DNA of 64,000 nucleotides from Epiperipatus broadwayi (GCA_028023455.1 JAQFVV010000064.1:3291710-3355709); one strand, 5' to 3'. Positions 23,061-34,536 are shown, numbered from the stretch's first letter. Numbers and translations are program-made. The notes: generated by a model from the letters alone, not told the origin.

Positions 23061-25228
23061 ATACATTACATCATTACAGCTTTCAATATTTAAACAAATC
23101 AATAGAATATCAGCAATCCATTGTCAAAAGTCACACTAGAATTAGATAATAAATAGAATCCTCCATTTACTGCCTAAATTTATTATTGCCTTAACAACAC
23201 AATATTGATATTATATTAGTTTGTTTAAGAACTGGGAACTGGGCTAATATAATTTACATATAATATGCAGGTAGCTGTGGCCAATTATAGCTTAATATAA
23301 TAAAAATAAAAACGTATTTGGGTCAAACTGTAGTTTTTTTCATAGATGAAGATCTTTTCGGAGACTTTATAAACCTTAATAAGATTATGCACTGGGTGGA
23401 ATATTTTCTTTATGCAAAAACTAATACACATTAAGATTTCAAAAAAGTTTTTATTTTCAACTTATAATCGTGAAAATCATTATTATAATGTATATATATA
23501 ATATCAAGTGATGAGAGAACTATTAAATATTTAGTCTTTGATTCTATCATTTATCTTTATATTCTTAAATAAACTTATATGTCAACATAGGTTCATTAAG
23601 TAGGTGGTTTGAACCCTTTCTCCCGCTACATTGCTATTTTGACATAATTTGAAATGCAATTTTTTTTTAATTTAACGAAAGTTTTATATTTACATTTTAT
23701 TAAACAAGCAAGAGACAACCTGGAAAATAAGGCTAATCTATTAACTTATACATGTAACTATGTAGGTTGCAATATTTTCCTAAAAATAGACTGGATTAAT
23801 TATGCAAATAGAATCAATAAAAGATTTCGTCTCGTTCACTCTATAGCAGTATTCATTCTAACATTTCAAATTTAGAGCTACACCATAAAACAATGAAGCC
23901 GCTTATATTAGTAAGAAAAAGATTGCATTTGCAGATCAAAAATAACATTTTTATAACCCCCTTCCCCATATAAATTGCAAACGATTATGTGAATAACCTA
24001 CAATCTTTAAGTTTTTTTTAAAAAAAAAAATAATATGTGATAGTACGCTTACATTCCATTTACAAATCATGGTTAGATAAGCTTAACCGTACATCAGCAT
24101 TACATATTTTAATTAACGAATCCAGACGTTTAAATCTCTGTTTTGTCGATCACATTAATTACGAATTGGAATTTATCATTAATTACGAATTGTTTTTTCA
24201 TTCCCGTAATAATTGCGCAAATACTACACTAGAATTATTATTTGTTTTATTTTATTGTGAAGTTGTTTTTTAATTATTTCTATTTATAAATTTAGTTGCA
24301 ATTGTAATCACTTTCAATTTAGGATTAGTAAAGTTTTAATAATTAGAATGCAAACAGCATTACCAGGGTAACCCTTTTAATTAGAGAGAGAAAAAACGTA
24401 CTGATATTTGAAATAATTTTTCTAGTTCGTTTTTATTCCACTTTCCCTCGCGTAATTTATTTTACCGGAAAGCATAATTATTTTTTCGCGTACGCTAATT
24501 GATACGACACAAAACAAAAGTTATGTTTCCAAAAAACTCATCAAAGTACTGTAGTCGAACAATTAAAAAACACATTTGATCATCACCTATCGTAAATTAT
24601 CATACCATTCCATTAACATATAGGTAAAAATAACAATAATCAATGGTTTATAAAAAGTTCGAGCACCGGAAGTATCAATACAGTAATCGCTTCGAGGAAT
24701 TTAGGTTTGAATCTATACGCTTCCACGACACTAAACTATACAAACCAAATTGATGTAAAATATATATATTTCTAATATTATTCTTTATATAAATATATAC
24801 TTATATGAAGTCTCAAACTTTGGGAGAGTGAGATAAATAGACAATGATTATTATGACAAAATAATTTTTGATTTTGCCAGAAATAATTCCCCATTCCTTA
24901 TCATCTCTTATCTTAGAAAATAAAAAAGGAAGAGACAAACAGGAGAAAGTAAGTCACCGATATTAAGATGATATCGTCCTATCGAAATAAGACTCAATAT
25001 TTTGCCTATTTTTTTTTATAAAGAGAGAACAACAATGGATAACCTAACAAATTTAACCATATCAAAATACAACATATTTATTATAATCATCCATATTTTC
25101 TGATGATATATGCATTCGTTTCTATTCACCCATTAATACTGCATAACTAAAGCATTTCTCATTAGGAGAGAACAATCACATATAAATTAAGAGATTTCTT
25201 TTTTAAAAAAACAATCTTCTCTTTTAAA
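23061..25228. other. AT-rich non-coding DNA
   Basis: Contains two short open frames (23654-23875 and 24037-24273, plus) whose translations show no domain or splice context. A tRNA-like GGTTTGAATCTATACGC near 24704 is too weak to call. Possibly intron or 3' flank of the exon at 25441. Confidence 0.4.
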
Positions 25229-25275
25229 CAACACATGATCACTACTGTATGGAGAGTTTTGCCTGTTTGGATCTT
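25229..25275 (+). repeat. Small fragment of ribozyme family R2
   Basis: ACACATGATCACTACTGTATGGAGAGTTTTGCCTGTTT joins the two ends of the R2 repeat (compare 44268-44385 and 58760-58875) with the middle missing. Confidence 0.6.
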
Positions 25276-25440
25276 CTCTTTTTCGATTATTGCTACCAAA
25301 AGCATTTATTATTAAACACAACATATGATTCTAAGCTTAAATTTTTAATAAATGTACATTTTAATAAATATCCATCCATAAGATAAAAACTTTGTTAATA
25401 GGACTTTACAGATAAACAATGTAGAAGGATGCACTACTCA

Positions 25441-25547
25441 TTGAACTTTCCAATTTCTAGGTGCTGAAATTTTGAGTGGCTTTCCAAACTTCTTATCTGG
25501 ACAGTTTTTATCAATCAATGTTAAATGATTTTCTCGGGCCAGCTCTC
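25441..25547 (-). CDS. Probable last coding exon of an unidentified host gene
   Basis: Reading the minus strand, a pyrimidine tract ending in CCCCTCAG is followed by an open stretch. It begins ELARENHLTLIDKNCPDKK, continues FGKPLKISAPRNWKVQ, and ends at a TGA near 25441. Codon use is balanced (Pro, Trp, Cys, Asp, His), unlike the Lys/Ile/Phe-rich chance frames around it. The acceptor is of good quality. I do not recognise the protein. Upstream exons would lie at higher coordinates, perhaps beyond the LINE cluster. Possible AATAAA signals lie downstream on the minus strand near 25300-25370. Confidence 0.6.
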
Positions 25548-25819
25548 TGAGGGGAAAAAAATTAAGCTTTTTGAAAAGAATTTCATTCGCCTGAATTTAA
25601 ACTTCAACTCAATGGCATTATAGGTATCTGTGTTACATAAGGGCCTTGAAATAAGTATATAATAATTAATTATAAGTAAAGTCAGTTGTGTATGTTTTAT
25701 TAATATAAGGCAGAATTACGAGAGTTTAAGAATTAGAAGATATGTTTATGAGCATCGTCACCAATAATTATGTACCAAAAAGCAGATCCATCCACCAAAA
25801 ATTATCAGCTTTAACATAC

Positions 25820-26079
25820 CTATTTATATTCATTACCTAAATATGATTTAATTTCCTTTCTAAGATCAATCAACTTCTTTCTTTTGTCACTTTTCTTGTT
25901 CCTTACAACATTTCTTTAAGCATATTTTTAACAAATTCTTTACCTCCAAGTTCATAATTAAATCCCCCTCTTCCAAAAAAAACACCTTTTGCCTTACTCT
26001 TTACTAAACTTTTATATTGATAATCATCTCCTTTTTTCACATATTCCTCCAAATGCGCCTTTCTAAAGCTTACACTCAA
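25820..26079 (-). pseudogene. Unidentified Lys-rich ORF remnant
   Basis: Minus strand, 26079 to 25903: 58 open codons reading RKAHLEEYVKKGDDYQY, then VFFGRGGFNYELGGKEF and a stop. One base out of frame, a further open stretch NKKSDKRKKLIDLRKEIKS runs to a TAG at 25822. The segments join smoothly if one base is removed. A donor-like AG|GTATGT follows the TAG. It matches none of the LINE proteins here. It could be a transposon protein or an exon remnant. Confidence 0.45.
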
Positions 26080-26965
26080 TCATGATATTACATCTTCAAA
26101 AACTTTATAGTTTATGTTTCTCTGCAGAGTTTATTGAATGGTTTAGTTCATTTATTAAAGATAGGATAGCTTTGTTAAATACAATAATAAAATTTTCATT
26201 TTATATAATTTTAATTTGGATGTACCTCAAGGTAAGATTCTGGCTCCTTTATTATTCGACATATATGGATGATCTTAAGGATTATATTAAGTTCTCACAT
26301 TTATTTTGCTACGCTGATGATTGTAAGATTTTCAAAAGAATAATTATTACATTAAAAGATGAAATTTTTCTATAAAATGATATAATTTTATAGCTTGGTG
26401 TAGTAAAAATAAAATGTTGATTAATATGGATAAATGTTTAGTAATCTCATATTCTAACAAATCTAAATATATAGGTATCTCTTATTGTATTGAAACTCAT
26501 AAAATTAAATGTACTACATTTCAAAAGCATCTAGGTATTCTATTTACAAATATGGATCTTTTCATGCATATGTTGTCTCTATAATTAACAGAGCTCTTAA
26601 AATTATGGGAATGATTTTTACTTATGGCAGATAGTTTAATAATCAAATAAAATATAAATAGTTCAGAGTTCTTGTTCTTCCTATTACCGAATATGATGGG
26701 GCAGTTGTTTGAAATCAGCACTCAAAAAGGGATATTATTAAAATTCAATCATTCGGAGAGAAATTTTACAGACACATCAGCTTAAATACAGACAGTCAAT
26801 TATCTTTTTATTCAAAGATAAGGATAACAAAACTAACATTTTTATACAAAATTGTAACTGAAAGAGTAATTTGTCCAAATCTGTTAACAAATATTTTGTT
26901 TAATGCAGCAGAATATAAAACTAGGTTTTTCCATGTTTTTTTTTACTTTAAACCCGTTACTCAGA
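26080..26965 (+). mobile_element. Jockey-like LINE remnant (LINE3 family)
   Basis: RT segment with LYSTYMDDLKDYIKFSHLF and CYADDCKIFKRI (catalytic ADD intact), then after stops ISYCIETHKIK, LGILFT, a degenerate ALKIMGMIFTYG and HSKRDIIKIQ. The same blocks occur in the same order in the LINE3 copy at 40135-40734. Both ends are truncated and several frameshifts are present. Confidence 0.85.
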
Positions 26966-27064
26966 TACTCTTAAATTTTCTCCATTGTTTCTGTAATTAG
27001 ACTCCTATAACATAATTATAAATATATTAAATAACCTCAATATTACCACATATTCTTTTAAATT

Positions 27065-27200
27065 CATATAAAGATACAATAAAAGATAAATAATCCTAAA
27101 GTGCATTTCATGCTGAACCAGCACTCATCAGTTGGTCCAGATCACTATCTCTCATATATATCCTTATTATATGAAAAATATTTATCTAGATTAAATAATT
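27065..27200 (-). mobile_element. Ribozyme-bearing repeat head (family R3)
   Basis: Minus strand: GATAGTGATCTGGACCAA, hammerhead, then TTATTTATCTTTTATTGTATC. It adjoins the inverted repeat at 27214-27610, whose arms match the other half of the R3 unit. Confidence 0.75.
27095..27137 (-). ncRNA. Hammerhead ribozyme motif, family R3, broken cleavage site
   Basis: CCAA, CTGATGA (27131 to 27125), stem II GTGCTG-GTT-CAGCAT, GAAA (27109 to 27106), then TGCACT in place of TGCATC. The U16.1-H17 pair required for cleavage is therefore lost. Confidence 0.75.
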
Positions 27201-27213
27201 ATATTTTGAATTA

Positions 27214-27610
27214 CATGTGTCAAATTAACTCAACTCATATCTTTGACACCATCCACTTTAGATAAATATAATGACTATTATTAATCATTTACTAAACTAG
27301 AGATTATCTTTAGCATGGATATAAATTTTAAAATTAAAGATTAATATATCTGATTTTTTAAAATTAAATTCACAAACACATGGAATTATTCACGTCTTTT
27401 CCCATGTGTGTTGTGTGTTTAATTTCAAAAAATCAGATATATTAATCTTCAATTGACTTTTGAAATTTATATATGTGCTAGAGATAATCTCTAGTTTAGC
27501 AAATGATTAATAACAGTCCTTACTATATTTATCTAAAGTGGATGGTGTCAAAGATGTGGAATGAGTTCATTTGACACTTGTAATTCAAAATGTAACTCTT
27601 TAATAAAGAT
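27214..27610. repeat. Inverted repeat of R3 unit bodies
   Basis: Arms at about 27214-27372 and 27415-27610 share GTGTCAAA, TCTTTGACACCATCCACTTT, CTAAACTAGAGATTATCT and AAGATTAATATATCTGATTTTT with their complements. The same ATCAGATATATTAATCTT block lies in the tandem array at 7905-7925. Confidence 0.75.
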
Positions 27611-27912
27611 TTTTACAATAATAATTATTTCAGTTTAAGTGATAAAAATTATAATATGGTTCTTGTTAAAAAGTATGATGTGATATGATGTATTATGGCT
27701 TCTCCTTAAACGAAGTCAAGAATCTCTCTGCACTTATGCCCAGAGAAACCTGTTAGCTACTTTATTTTACATTCCCCAGTCTAAGTTTCCCATATTCTAC
27801 TCCATCCCATTTCCACAACATAATCTTTGTCAACTCTATGGTCTTTATATCTAAATACCCCTTATCTTTTCCCAAACCCAACATAAAAACCAATAATCCA
27901 CTTTCTGTATAA

Positions 27913-28197
27913 TCACTTTTTTTCATATTTATTCTTCCATAACTTCATTATATGTGCCCTTTCTGTCTTCAAGCATTTACATTCAATTAACAGATGCCTA
28001 ATATTTTCTATTTCTTCCTTACATAATTTACAGAGTAAATCATCCATATTTTTCCATTTACATGTATATTCTTTTGTAGCTAAAGATTCCATTTGAGCCT
28101 TAAACAATAAACTACTTTCCTTACTATTATCATATATTAACTCGCATCTAATATTCTGTTTATTTCTATATATATTTAAACTCTTTTTACTTTCCAT
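27913..28197 (-). pseudogene. LINE2 C-terminal zinc-knuckle segment
   Basis: 94 codons with CKWKNMDDLLCKLC, then IRHLLIEC: a Cys-x2-Cys ... His-x4-Cys arrangement typical of the C-terminus of R1/I/jockey-type LINE proteins, thought to bind nucleic acid. The same segment is at 48967-49170. Confidence 0.85.
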
Positions 28198-28249
28198 ACT
28201 AGTACTTCATCTCCCTAACTTCCTATTCTTTATTAATAAATCTATTCTT

Positions 28250-28567
28250 TTATCCCATTCCTTGCCACCTATAACACTCAACAATCCTTCTAACATAATC
28301 ATCCCATCTTCTGTACAAATATACTGATATAAATTCTTTGTCCAAATCTTTTGCATACCGCATTACCTTTATCACCCATCTTGTTGCCTGCCCTTTACTC
28401 ATAACCCAATTAAATACTATTTTGGCTATTCTCTTATTATCCATAAACTGCAATCTACCAAACATTTTCTTTTTACTTTTTGCATCTCTCATACATATGA
28501 AATCTTGACCATCCCATTTTTCCTTCAATTGCCTCCCTTGCTGTCCATACATCTGCATCCAATGCAT
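28250..28567 (-). pseudogene. LINE2 C-terminal region, frameshifted continuation
   Basis: 105 codons overlapping the previous piece in another frame (KKKMFGRLQFMDNKRIAKIV, VMSKGQATRWVIKVM). The segment is linker between RT thumb and zinc knuckle in this LINE type. It ends in YRWQGMG before a further frame change. Confidence 0.75.
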
Positions 28568-29171
28568 ATCTTTCTACTTCCCTTTGAACTTTTTCTAAGT
28601 AATTTAATACCCCTTTACTAACACATAATGCATCATTACCATATGGTAACCCTGCTACTGCAACTCCCTTCCATATAATTCTAGCTACATCATATTTATT
28701 ATATGAAAACACTGTTAATTTCTTTATCAATCCCTTTCTTTTCTTTGCTTCATTTATCAATTTTTTCTCCCATTCATCCAAATAATTTTTCTGATTATTT
28801 AAAATAGTTCCCAAATAACTATATCTATTCACTACACTTAACTTAATATCTCCCAATAAAAATTCTACATCTTCTCTTTCCCCAGTATTAACCATCATTA
28901 TATTTGATTTTTCTTCACTAAATTTAATCCCCATCTCTTTACACACCCTTGCACATGTCCTCAGCATAACTTCCATATCTTCTCTTCTTTCTGCATACAA
29001 AAATATATCATCCTCAAAAAAAAGACCTGACAAAATATATACTCCCTTACTACCTATTAACAGTATCTGTATCCCTCTCCGTAATCTTTCTCTTTCTATT
29101 GCTCTTTTCATTTCATTAAAATACAACACAAACAAAATATGTGACATAGGGCATCCTTGCTTTAGTCCCAC
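28473..29171 (-). pseudogene. LINE2 reverse transcriptase, C-terminal half
   Basis: 232 open codons. RT motif B is at the start; motif C reads LFFEDDIFLYAERR, with both catalytic Asp kept but Ala changed to Glu. A D-type MGIKFSEEKSNIMMVN block and YSYLGTILNNQKNYL follow. The coding sense continues in another frame at 28567-28250, so at least one frameshift is present. Without the 5' half, which lies on the other side of the RTE, no complete protein can be made. Confidence 0.9.
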
Positions 29172-29646
29172 CCCATTTTTAACTTTAACAGAAAGGAGTT
29201 TGCTATTAACTGAAAGGAGACCCTTTGATTCCTCTTGGAGGCCTTAAAGGAACCGAGCAGGGCAAATTCCTAATGTCCACTCCATACGTTCTTGTCGTTG
29301 CAGCTGTTATTACTATGTGATTATTCATATAGTATATGAACATGGATGGGCTGCTCACCAACACGCATTAGCCAGCGTGGTGAGTTTATTGGCTTTTTAC
29401 CTCTGAGTTTAAGATCAAGAAACACCATGGTCTTTCTTCTCAGTGCCTGATAAGGCAGAATGAATGTTTGTGTAAATGATAAATATTTTTCCAATACATA
29501 TATACAATTATGACAGACAAAAATAAAGCATGGCCCTTATTCCCAGGAGGCTGTAAAGTCACCAACCAAGGCAGCGGTTGGTGGCCGAAGGCGGAGGGTG
29601 CTAAGAATCCCCTGATTGCGGACCCAGGCTGCCATTTGATGACGAC

Positions 29647-30047
29647 TTTATTTAGGTACTTACAACTGCAGATCACTTTCAAGTGAAGGAAGATTGCAAG
29701 AATTAGAAGAAGAACTGTCTTATATTAAATGGGACATTATTGGACTTTGTGAAGTTAGAAGAAAAGGAGAAGAAACAATTGATTTAAAAAGTGGACATAT
29801 ACTCTATTATAAAGGCACACATATTGGAAATACAAGTGGAGTAGGATTCATTATAAATAAAAAGTGGAAGAACAATATTGTGGAGATTGATGGTGTATCG
29901 GACAGAGTGGCAAGATTAGTTATACAACTTAATAGCAGATACCAAATGCAGATAATTCAGGTTTATGCCCCAACAAGTTCTCATAGTGATGAAGTAGTAG
30001 AAGATTTTTATATGGATGTACAAAAGGCTTTTGATCAGAGTAAATAA
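29647..30047 (+). pseudogene. RTE apurinic-type endonuclease, N-terminal part
   Basis: Frame opens after stops near 29640 with GTYNCRSLSSEGRLQELEEE, then DIIGLCEVRRKGEE: the Asn and Glu of the exonuclease-endonuclease-phosphatase (EEP) fold. GVGFIINKKW and IIQVYAPTSSH follow. No ATG precedes these residues in frame, so the true start is uncertain. It ends at an in-frame TAA at 30045, immediately before the GDFN motif of the next piece. Confidence 0.85.
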
Positions 30048-30062
30048 CATTTTAAAATTGTT

Positions 30063-31175
30063 ATGGGAGACTTTAATGCTAGAATTGGTAGACAAATGAA
30101 AGATGAAATTGCTGTAGGTAATTTTGGTTATGGTAATAGAAATGAGAGAGAACATAGACTTGTGGAGTTTGCAGAAAAAGAAAAACTTTATATTATGAAT
30201 TCATTTTTTGAGAAAAATGTTAAAAGGAAATGGACATGGAAGCATCCAAATGAAGGTACAGCAGAATTGGATTATATTTTGACTAACAGAAAATACATAT
30301 TTCAAGATTGTAATGTTCTTAATAAATTTAACACAGGAAGTGATCATCGATTAGTAAGATATAAGTTACGTGTTAATGTAAAACTAGAGAGACAAAAATT
30401 ATTAAGAAAAACAATATTTACAGTTGATATTCCTAATCTTCAGAAACATTCTAATGAATTTAAATTAGAACTTACAAATAGGTTTCAAGTGTTAGGAGAT
30501 TTTGAACATGATACAGATTTGAATGAAATTAATATGAAAATAACTGATACACTTTTAAAAACTGCAACAAACATAGCTGGTAGAAAAAAGCAGCAATTGA
30601 CTAATAAAATTTCTACTGAGACTAGAGAATTTATGAAGAAAAGAAGGAATATGAAGATATACAAAAATGATGTATTAAAAAGAATTGAATATCTCGAATT
30701 TTGTAAAATGGTATGGAAAAGAGTTGAAAATGATATAAGAAAGTATAACTGTGAAATAGCAAGGAAAGCTGTAGAAGAAAATAAAAGTCTCAAAAATGTT
30801 AAACAACATTTTGGTATTGGTAGGAAATTTATATCTGCAATAAGAAAAAAAGATGGAATTATTACTAAAAAGAGAGATGACATCATGAAATTGGTAGAAG
30901 ATTTTTATCAAGAATTATATAGTAATAAAGAACAAGTACCTCCTATATCTATTACATCTTCCGAATTGCCCAGAATCTTAAATGAAGAAGTGAGACATGC
31001 AATTAAGTGTATGAAGAAAGGAAAGGCTCCAGGAAATGATGGAATTATAATTGATATATTAAAAGAAGCAGGTGAAGAAATAGAAACAATTTTAGCAAAG
31101 TTATATACCAAATGTCTAAATGATAAAGATGTACCGGAAGATTGGAAGAATGCAGTAATAATATTAATATTTTAA
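30063..31175 (+). pseudogene. RTE endonuclease C-terminus and start of reverse transcriptase
   Basis: 370 codons in the same frame as the preceding piece. The EEP domain finishes with MGDFNARIG (residues 1-9), LDYILTNRKYI (about 70) and GSDHRLVRYKLR (about 92), the catalytic Asp/Asn and Asp-His. A charged linker of about 190 residues leads to the RT N-terminus with KGKAPGNDGIIIDILKEAG. An in-frame stop at 31173 falls just before GDKEDIRNYRPISLLS, which is RT motif 1. Confidence 0.9.
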
Positions 31176-31277
31176 AAAGGTGATAAAGAAGATATTAGAA
31201 ATTACAGACCTATCAGCCTTTTATCAGTTTTATATAAAAATTTTACCAAGATAATTACAACATGTCTACAGAGAACT

Positions 31278-32303
31278 TTGGATTTCCACCAACCAAGAGA
31301 ACAAGCTGGATTTAAAAGTGGTTTTAGTACAATAGATCATATCCAGGTATTGAGAGAAGTCATAGAAAGGACAAACGAATATGAGTTGTCTTTATGTTTT
31401 GGATTTATAGATTATGAAAAGGCATTTGATTCTATACACATTTCTTCAGTGATTAAAGCATTGGATCATCAAGGTATAGATCCAGGATATTGTCATATTT
31501 TAAAGAATATTTATAAAAATGCAACAGCAATAATTAGATTACATAATGATACTGGAAAAATCAACATTGAGAAAGGTATAAGACAAGGTGACTCCATATC
31601 TCCAAAACTCTTTACAGCAGTGCTGCAAGAAGTATTTTGTGGATTAAAATGGGAAACTAAAGGAGTGAAAGTAAATGGAGAGTATTTAAGTCATTTAGAT
31701 TTTGCAGATGATGTAGTTGTTTTTGCAAATAATGCTTCAGAGCTGCAGGAAATGTTGCAGGAGTTAACAGATGAAAGTAGAAAAGTAGGACTAAAGATAA
31801 ATGTTAAAAAGACTAAAGTAATGTTTAATCGATTTGCTCAAAATATGAAAATAAAGATTGATTATGAAGAATTAGAAGAAGTTAACAGTTACAAATACCT
31901 TGGTCAGATTATTAATACAGATGGAAATATAATGGAGGAAATTAATCATAGAATTAAACTTGGTTGGAGTGCTTTTGGTAGAAATAACTTGATACTAAAA
32001 GGAAATATGCCTATGTGTTTGAAAAGGATGGTTTTTAACAAATGTGTTTTACCAGTTCTTACTTATGGATCTGATACTTGGAAACTTAATAGAAGAGCAA
32101 TACAGAGACTTCAGACCACTCAAAGAAGTATGGAGAGGTGTATGTTGGGAGTAACAAGAAGAGATCGAAAACGCAATGTATTTGTAAGACAACAAACAGG
32201 TGTTACTGACCTTATTGAAAAAATTAAAAGATTGAAATGGAGTTGGGCTGGACATATTGCTAGAAGAGATGATAATAGATGGACAATTGAAATTTTAAAC
32301 TAG
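31278..32303 (+). pseudogene. RTE reverse transcriptase, catalytic part
   Basis: 341 codons, again in the same frame. Motif A is CFGFIDYEKAFDSI, motif B RQGDSISPKLFTAVLQEVF, motif C HLDFADDVVVFAN with both catalytic Asp, motif D GLKINVKKTKVM, motif E YKYLGQIINTDGN. The C-terminal WSWAGHIARRDDNRWTIEI signature is common in RTE proteins. A stop at 32301 precedes RDCKRPRKRPHVRWIDEI, the usual C-terminus, which then meets a one-base insertion near 32400. Catalytic residues are complete. Confidence 0.92.
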
Positions 32304-32595
32304 ATTCCAAGAGATTGTAAAAGACCCAGAAAGAGACCACATGTGAGATGGATAGATGAAATAAAAAAATGTGCAGGGGTGTTGTGGAGAAGAGAAGCTA
32401 AAGATCGGAGAAGATGGATTAAACTTGGAGAGACCTTCATCCTGTAGTGGATTGATAATGGTTGATGATGATGATATTCCCAAATTGATATATATAACAA
32501 TTATTTTCTTATGATTTCTTAATAATATCTACTAAAGCTTCATCCATTCCCAAATTTGCCAAACTTATCCCTAATCTATTTCTATTTACTCTATC

Positions 32596-33138
32596 CTATG
32601 CCTTCTCTATATCTATAAAACTCATATATACCTGTTTACCCGAATTCCTACTCATATTCATAAGTTGTGTAATTACAAATAAACTATCTCCTATACACCT
32701 ATCTAATCTAAAACCTCCTTGCATTTCACCCACTTCATTATTCCCTTCCATCCATTTTACAATTCTTCTAGCCACCATATATGAGAAAACTTTATATAAA
32801 ACTGATGTTACCGCTATCGGTCTATAATTATTTAACTTTCTATGATCCTTACCTGTTCCTTTAAATAATAATCTTACTCTTGTATTACTCCAATTACTTG
32901 GGAAAACTCTATTCTGTGCCATCTTATTAAAAGAGGATAATAACTTTGCTTTTGCCCTATATCCTAAATTCATTACCATCTCTGCTGCCCATCCATCTAA
33001 ACCTCTTGCCTTTCCACTTTTCAATTTCTTCTCTACCTCATTCAGTTCATTTTCTGAAAACCTAATATTCCCATTACTATATGCTTTCATGTTTTCTATC
33101 ACTCTATCCTTCACATCTAACATCTTTTCTATATTCAT
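32596..33138 (-). pseudogene. LINE2 reverse transcriptase, N-terminal half
   Basis: 180 codons with KARGLDGWAAEMVMNLGY, LNNYRPIAVTSVLYKVFSY (RT motif 1), EMQGGFRLDRCIGDSLF and MSFIDIEKA (motif A); a stop replaces the next residue before DRVNRNRL. The continuation is on the far side of the RTE insertion at 29217. About 20 residues may be missing at the junction. Confidence 0.9.
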
Positions 33139-33231
33139 TACATATCTATTTAAGATTCTCTAAATCTCATGTAGAGCTAAACTCTATTCCCTCATCATCT
33201 AGTAATACTATCTCTTTCTCCCTTAAATTTC

Positions 33232-33620
33232 TCATTTTAATGTAATTCCAAAATTTTTTACTTCCATCTTTTTTCTTTTATTAATATCCTCCAACAATTT
33301 ACTATTCAATTTCATTCTCTTTATATAATTACCTATTTTAGCCAACTTCTTTTCTATGTACTTTTCCCATTTAGCATTAATATCTTTTTCAGTTTCCTTG
33401 TTTTTAATAGCACACTTATATCCGCTACATGCTTCTTTTCTATCTTTTACACTTTTACTAATTCTCATTTTTTATTACTTTTATTCTTCTGAATATTCTC
33501 ATTTAAAACTCTATTTGCCACTTTTTCTACTTCTTTACACCAGTCCTTATACTCATCCCCAACCAACTCTTCCATCATTTCTTCAACTTGTATTTTATAC
33601 TATTCCAGCTTATTATTATC
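33232..33620 (-). pseudogene. LINE2 endonuclease-RT linker
   Basis: Two open pieces in different frames: 33468-33232 (KAEKDINAKWEKYIEKK-type, Lys/Glu rich) and about 33620-33470 (VEEMMEELVGDEYKDWCKE). They are charged, probably helical, and located where the endonuclease-RT spacer lies in this LINE type. Confidence 0.65.
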
Positions 33621-33879
33621 AATCACTCTCCATCCACATCTTTCACTATTATTTCTACTTTTATTTCTATTCCCCAATCACATTAGTAACCATTTCAATT
33701 ACAATGAACTTATGATCCCTAATTCATACTTTTTCTTTATTATCAAAGACCTTAATTTTTCGTATTTTATTCATTCCCTCTTTCTCTACCAATACATAAT
33801 CTATTGTGTCATCTATGGCATTTTTAAAATTTTGCTCATATTTGTAATTTATATTATTTATGTTTTTATTTTTTTTATA

Positions 33880-33942
33880 TAATCTTATAAATTTATGCAA
33901 TTTTTAATTGGACTATAGTACTGTGGAATTGTACATTAAATA

Positions 33943-33950
<8 letters not shown>
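33880..33950 (+). repeat. LINE3-like 3' end
   Basis: GGACTATAGTACTGTGGAAT and TTGTACATTAAATAAGTAAT resemble the LINE3 3' end at 40990-41035 (GGCTGTAGATATATACATTAAATAAAG). It runs directly into the AAT array, suggesting the array grew from a LINE tail. Confidence 0.5.
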
Positions 33951-34255
<305 letters not shown>

Positions 34256-34422
34256 TATTATTTCAATATAATATATTTTATCTTAATTTTTTTTTCCTTT
34301 TTTTAATTTTTTTTTTTTAGTTTCTTATCTGATCTTAATTTGTTTTATTTTTTTCTATTTATTGATTTATTTTTATTTCTATTTTGATAAAAATGATTTT
34401 ATTGTTTCTATTGGGGATGAAA

Positions 34423-34536
34423 ACTAAGTTAAATCTTGTAAAAGAATTCTTTAATTCTGAGAATTTTGTTTTTTTTTTGACTAAGTTAAATCTTGTAAAA
34501 GAATTCTTTAATTCTGAGAATTTTGATTTTTTTTTG
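34423..34536 (+). repeat. 57-bp tandem duplication
   Basis: ACTAAGTTAAATCTTGTAAA through GAGAATTTTG and a T run is repeated once, units starting at 34423 and 34480, nearly identical. The duplication is recent. Confidence 0.95.

Larger units (their letters stand above)
27672..29217 (-). mobile_element. LINE2: 3' half of a non-LTR retrotransposon (I/R1/jockey-like)
   Basis: Minus strand. RT motif B (GLKQGCPMSHILFVLYFNEM), catalytic box FEDD, thumb YSYLGTILNNQ, a C-terminal region, a CCHC-type zinc knuckle and a 3' UTR ending in an ATCATATCACATCATA tail at about 27672. Its 5' half is at 32479-33860, separated by the RTE insertion. Other 3' ends are at 48690-49175 and 53153-53260. Confidence 0.9.
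29218..32478 (+). mobile_element. RTE-type LINE, near-complete (copy A), nested in LINE2
   Basis: About 3.26 kb. A 5' UTR of about 430 bp (GC-richer, with CCAGGCTGCCATTTGATGA just before the coding region) is followed by one long frame for an endonuclease-reverse transcriptase, then a short 3' end with a (GAT)n tail, as usual for RTE. The frame is broken by only three in-frame stops (30045, 31173, 32301) and one extra A near 32400. It interrupts the LINE2 RT on the opposite strand between motif A and motif B. It is the youngest RTE copy here. Confidence 0.9.
32479..33860 (-). mobile_element. LINE2: 5' part (endonuclease end, linker, RT start)
   Basis: Minus strand from about 33860: DDTIDYVLVEKEGMN and DHKFIVIEM (end of an EEP endonuclease), a charged linker (WCKEVEKVANRVLNEN, WEKYIEKKLAKIGNY), then RT motifs. 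The sequence runs to DIIKKS, stop, ENNCYIYQFGN at the junction with the RTE. Truncated at its 5' end, where a LINE3-type tail and an AAT array begin. Confidence 0.9.

Noticed and set aside
24037-24273. 78-codon plus frame as a small gene
   Set aside because: No homology that I recognise, no splice signals and no conserved motif; the internal ATTACGAATTG repeat argues for non-coding sequence.
30485-31111. Long minus-strand frames opposite the RTE coding region
   Set aside because: Shadows of the plus-strand endonuclease-RT frame; they have no motifs of their own.
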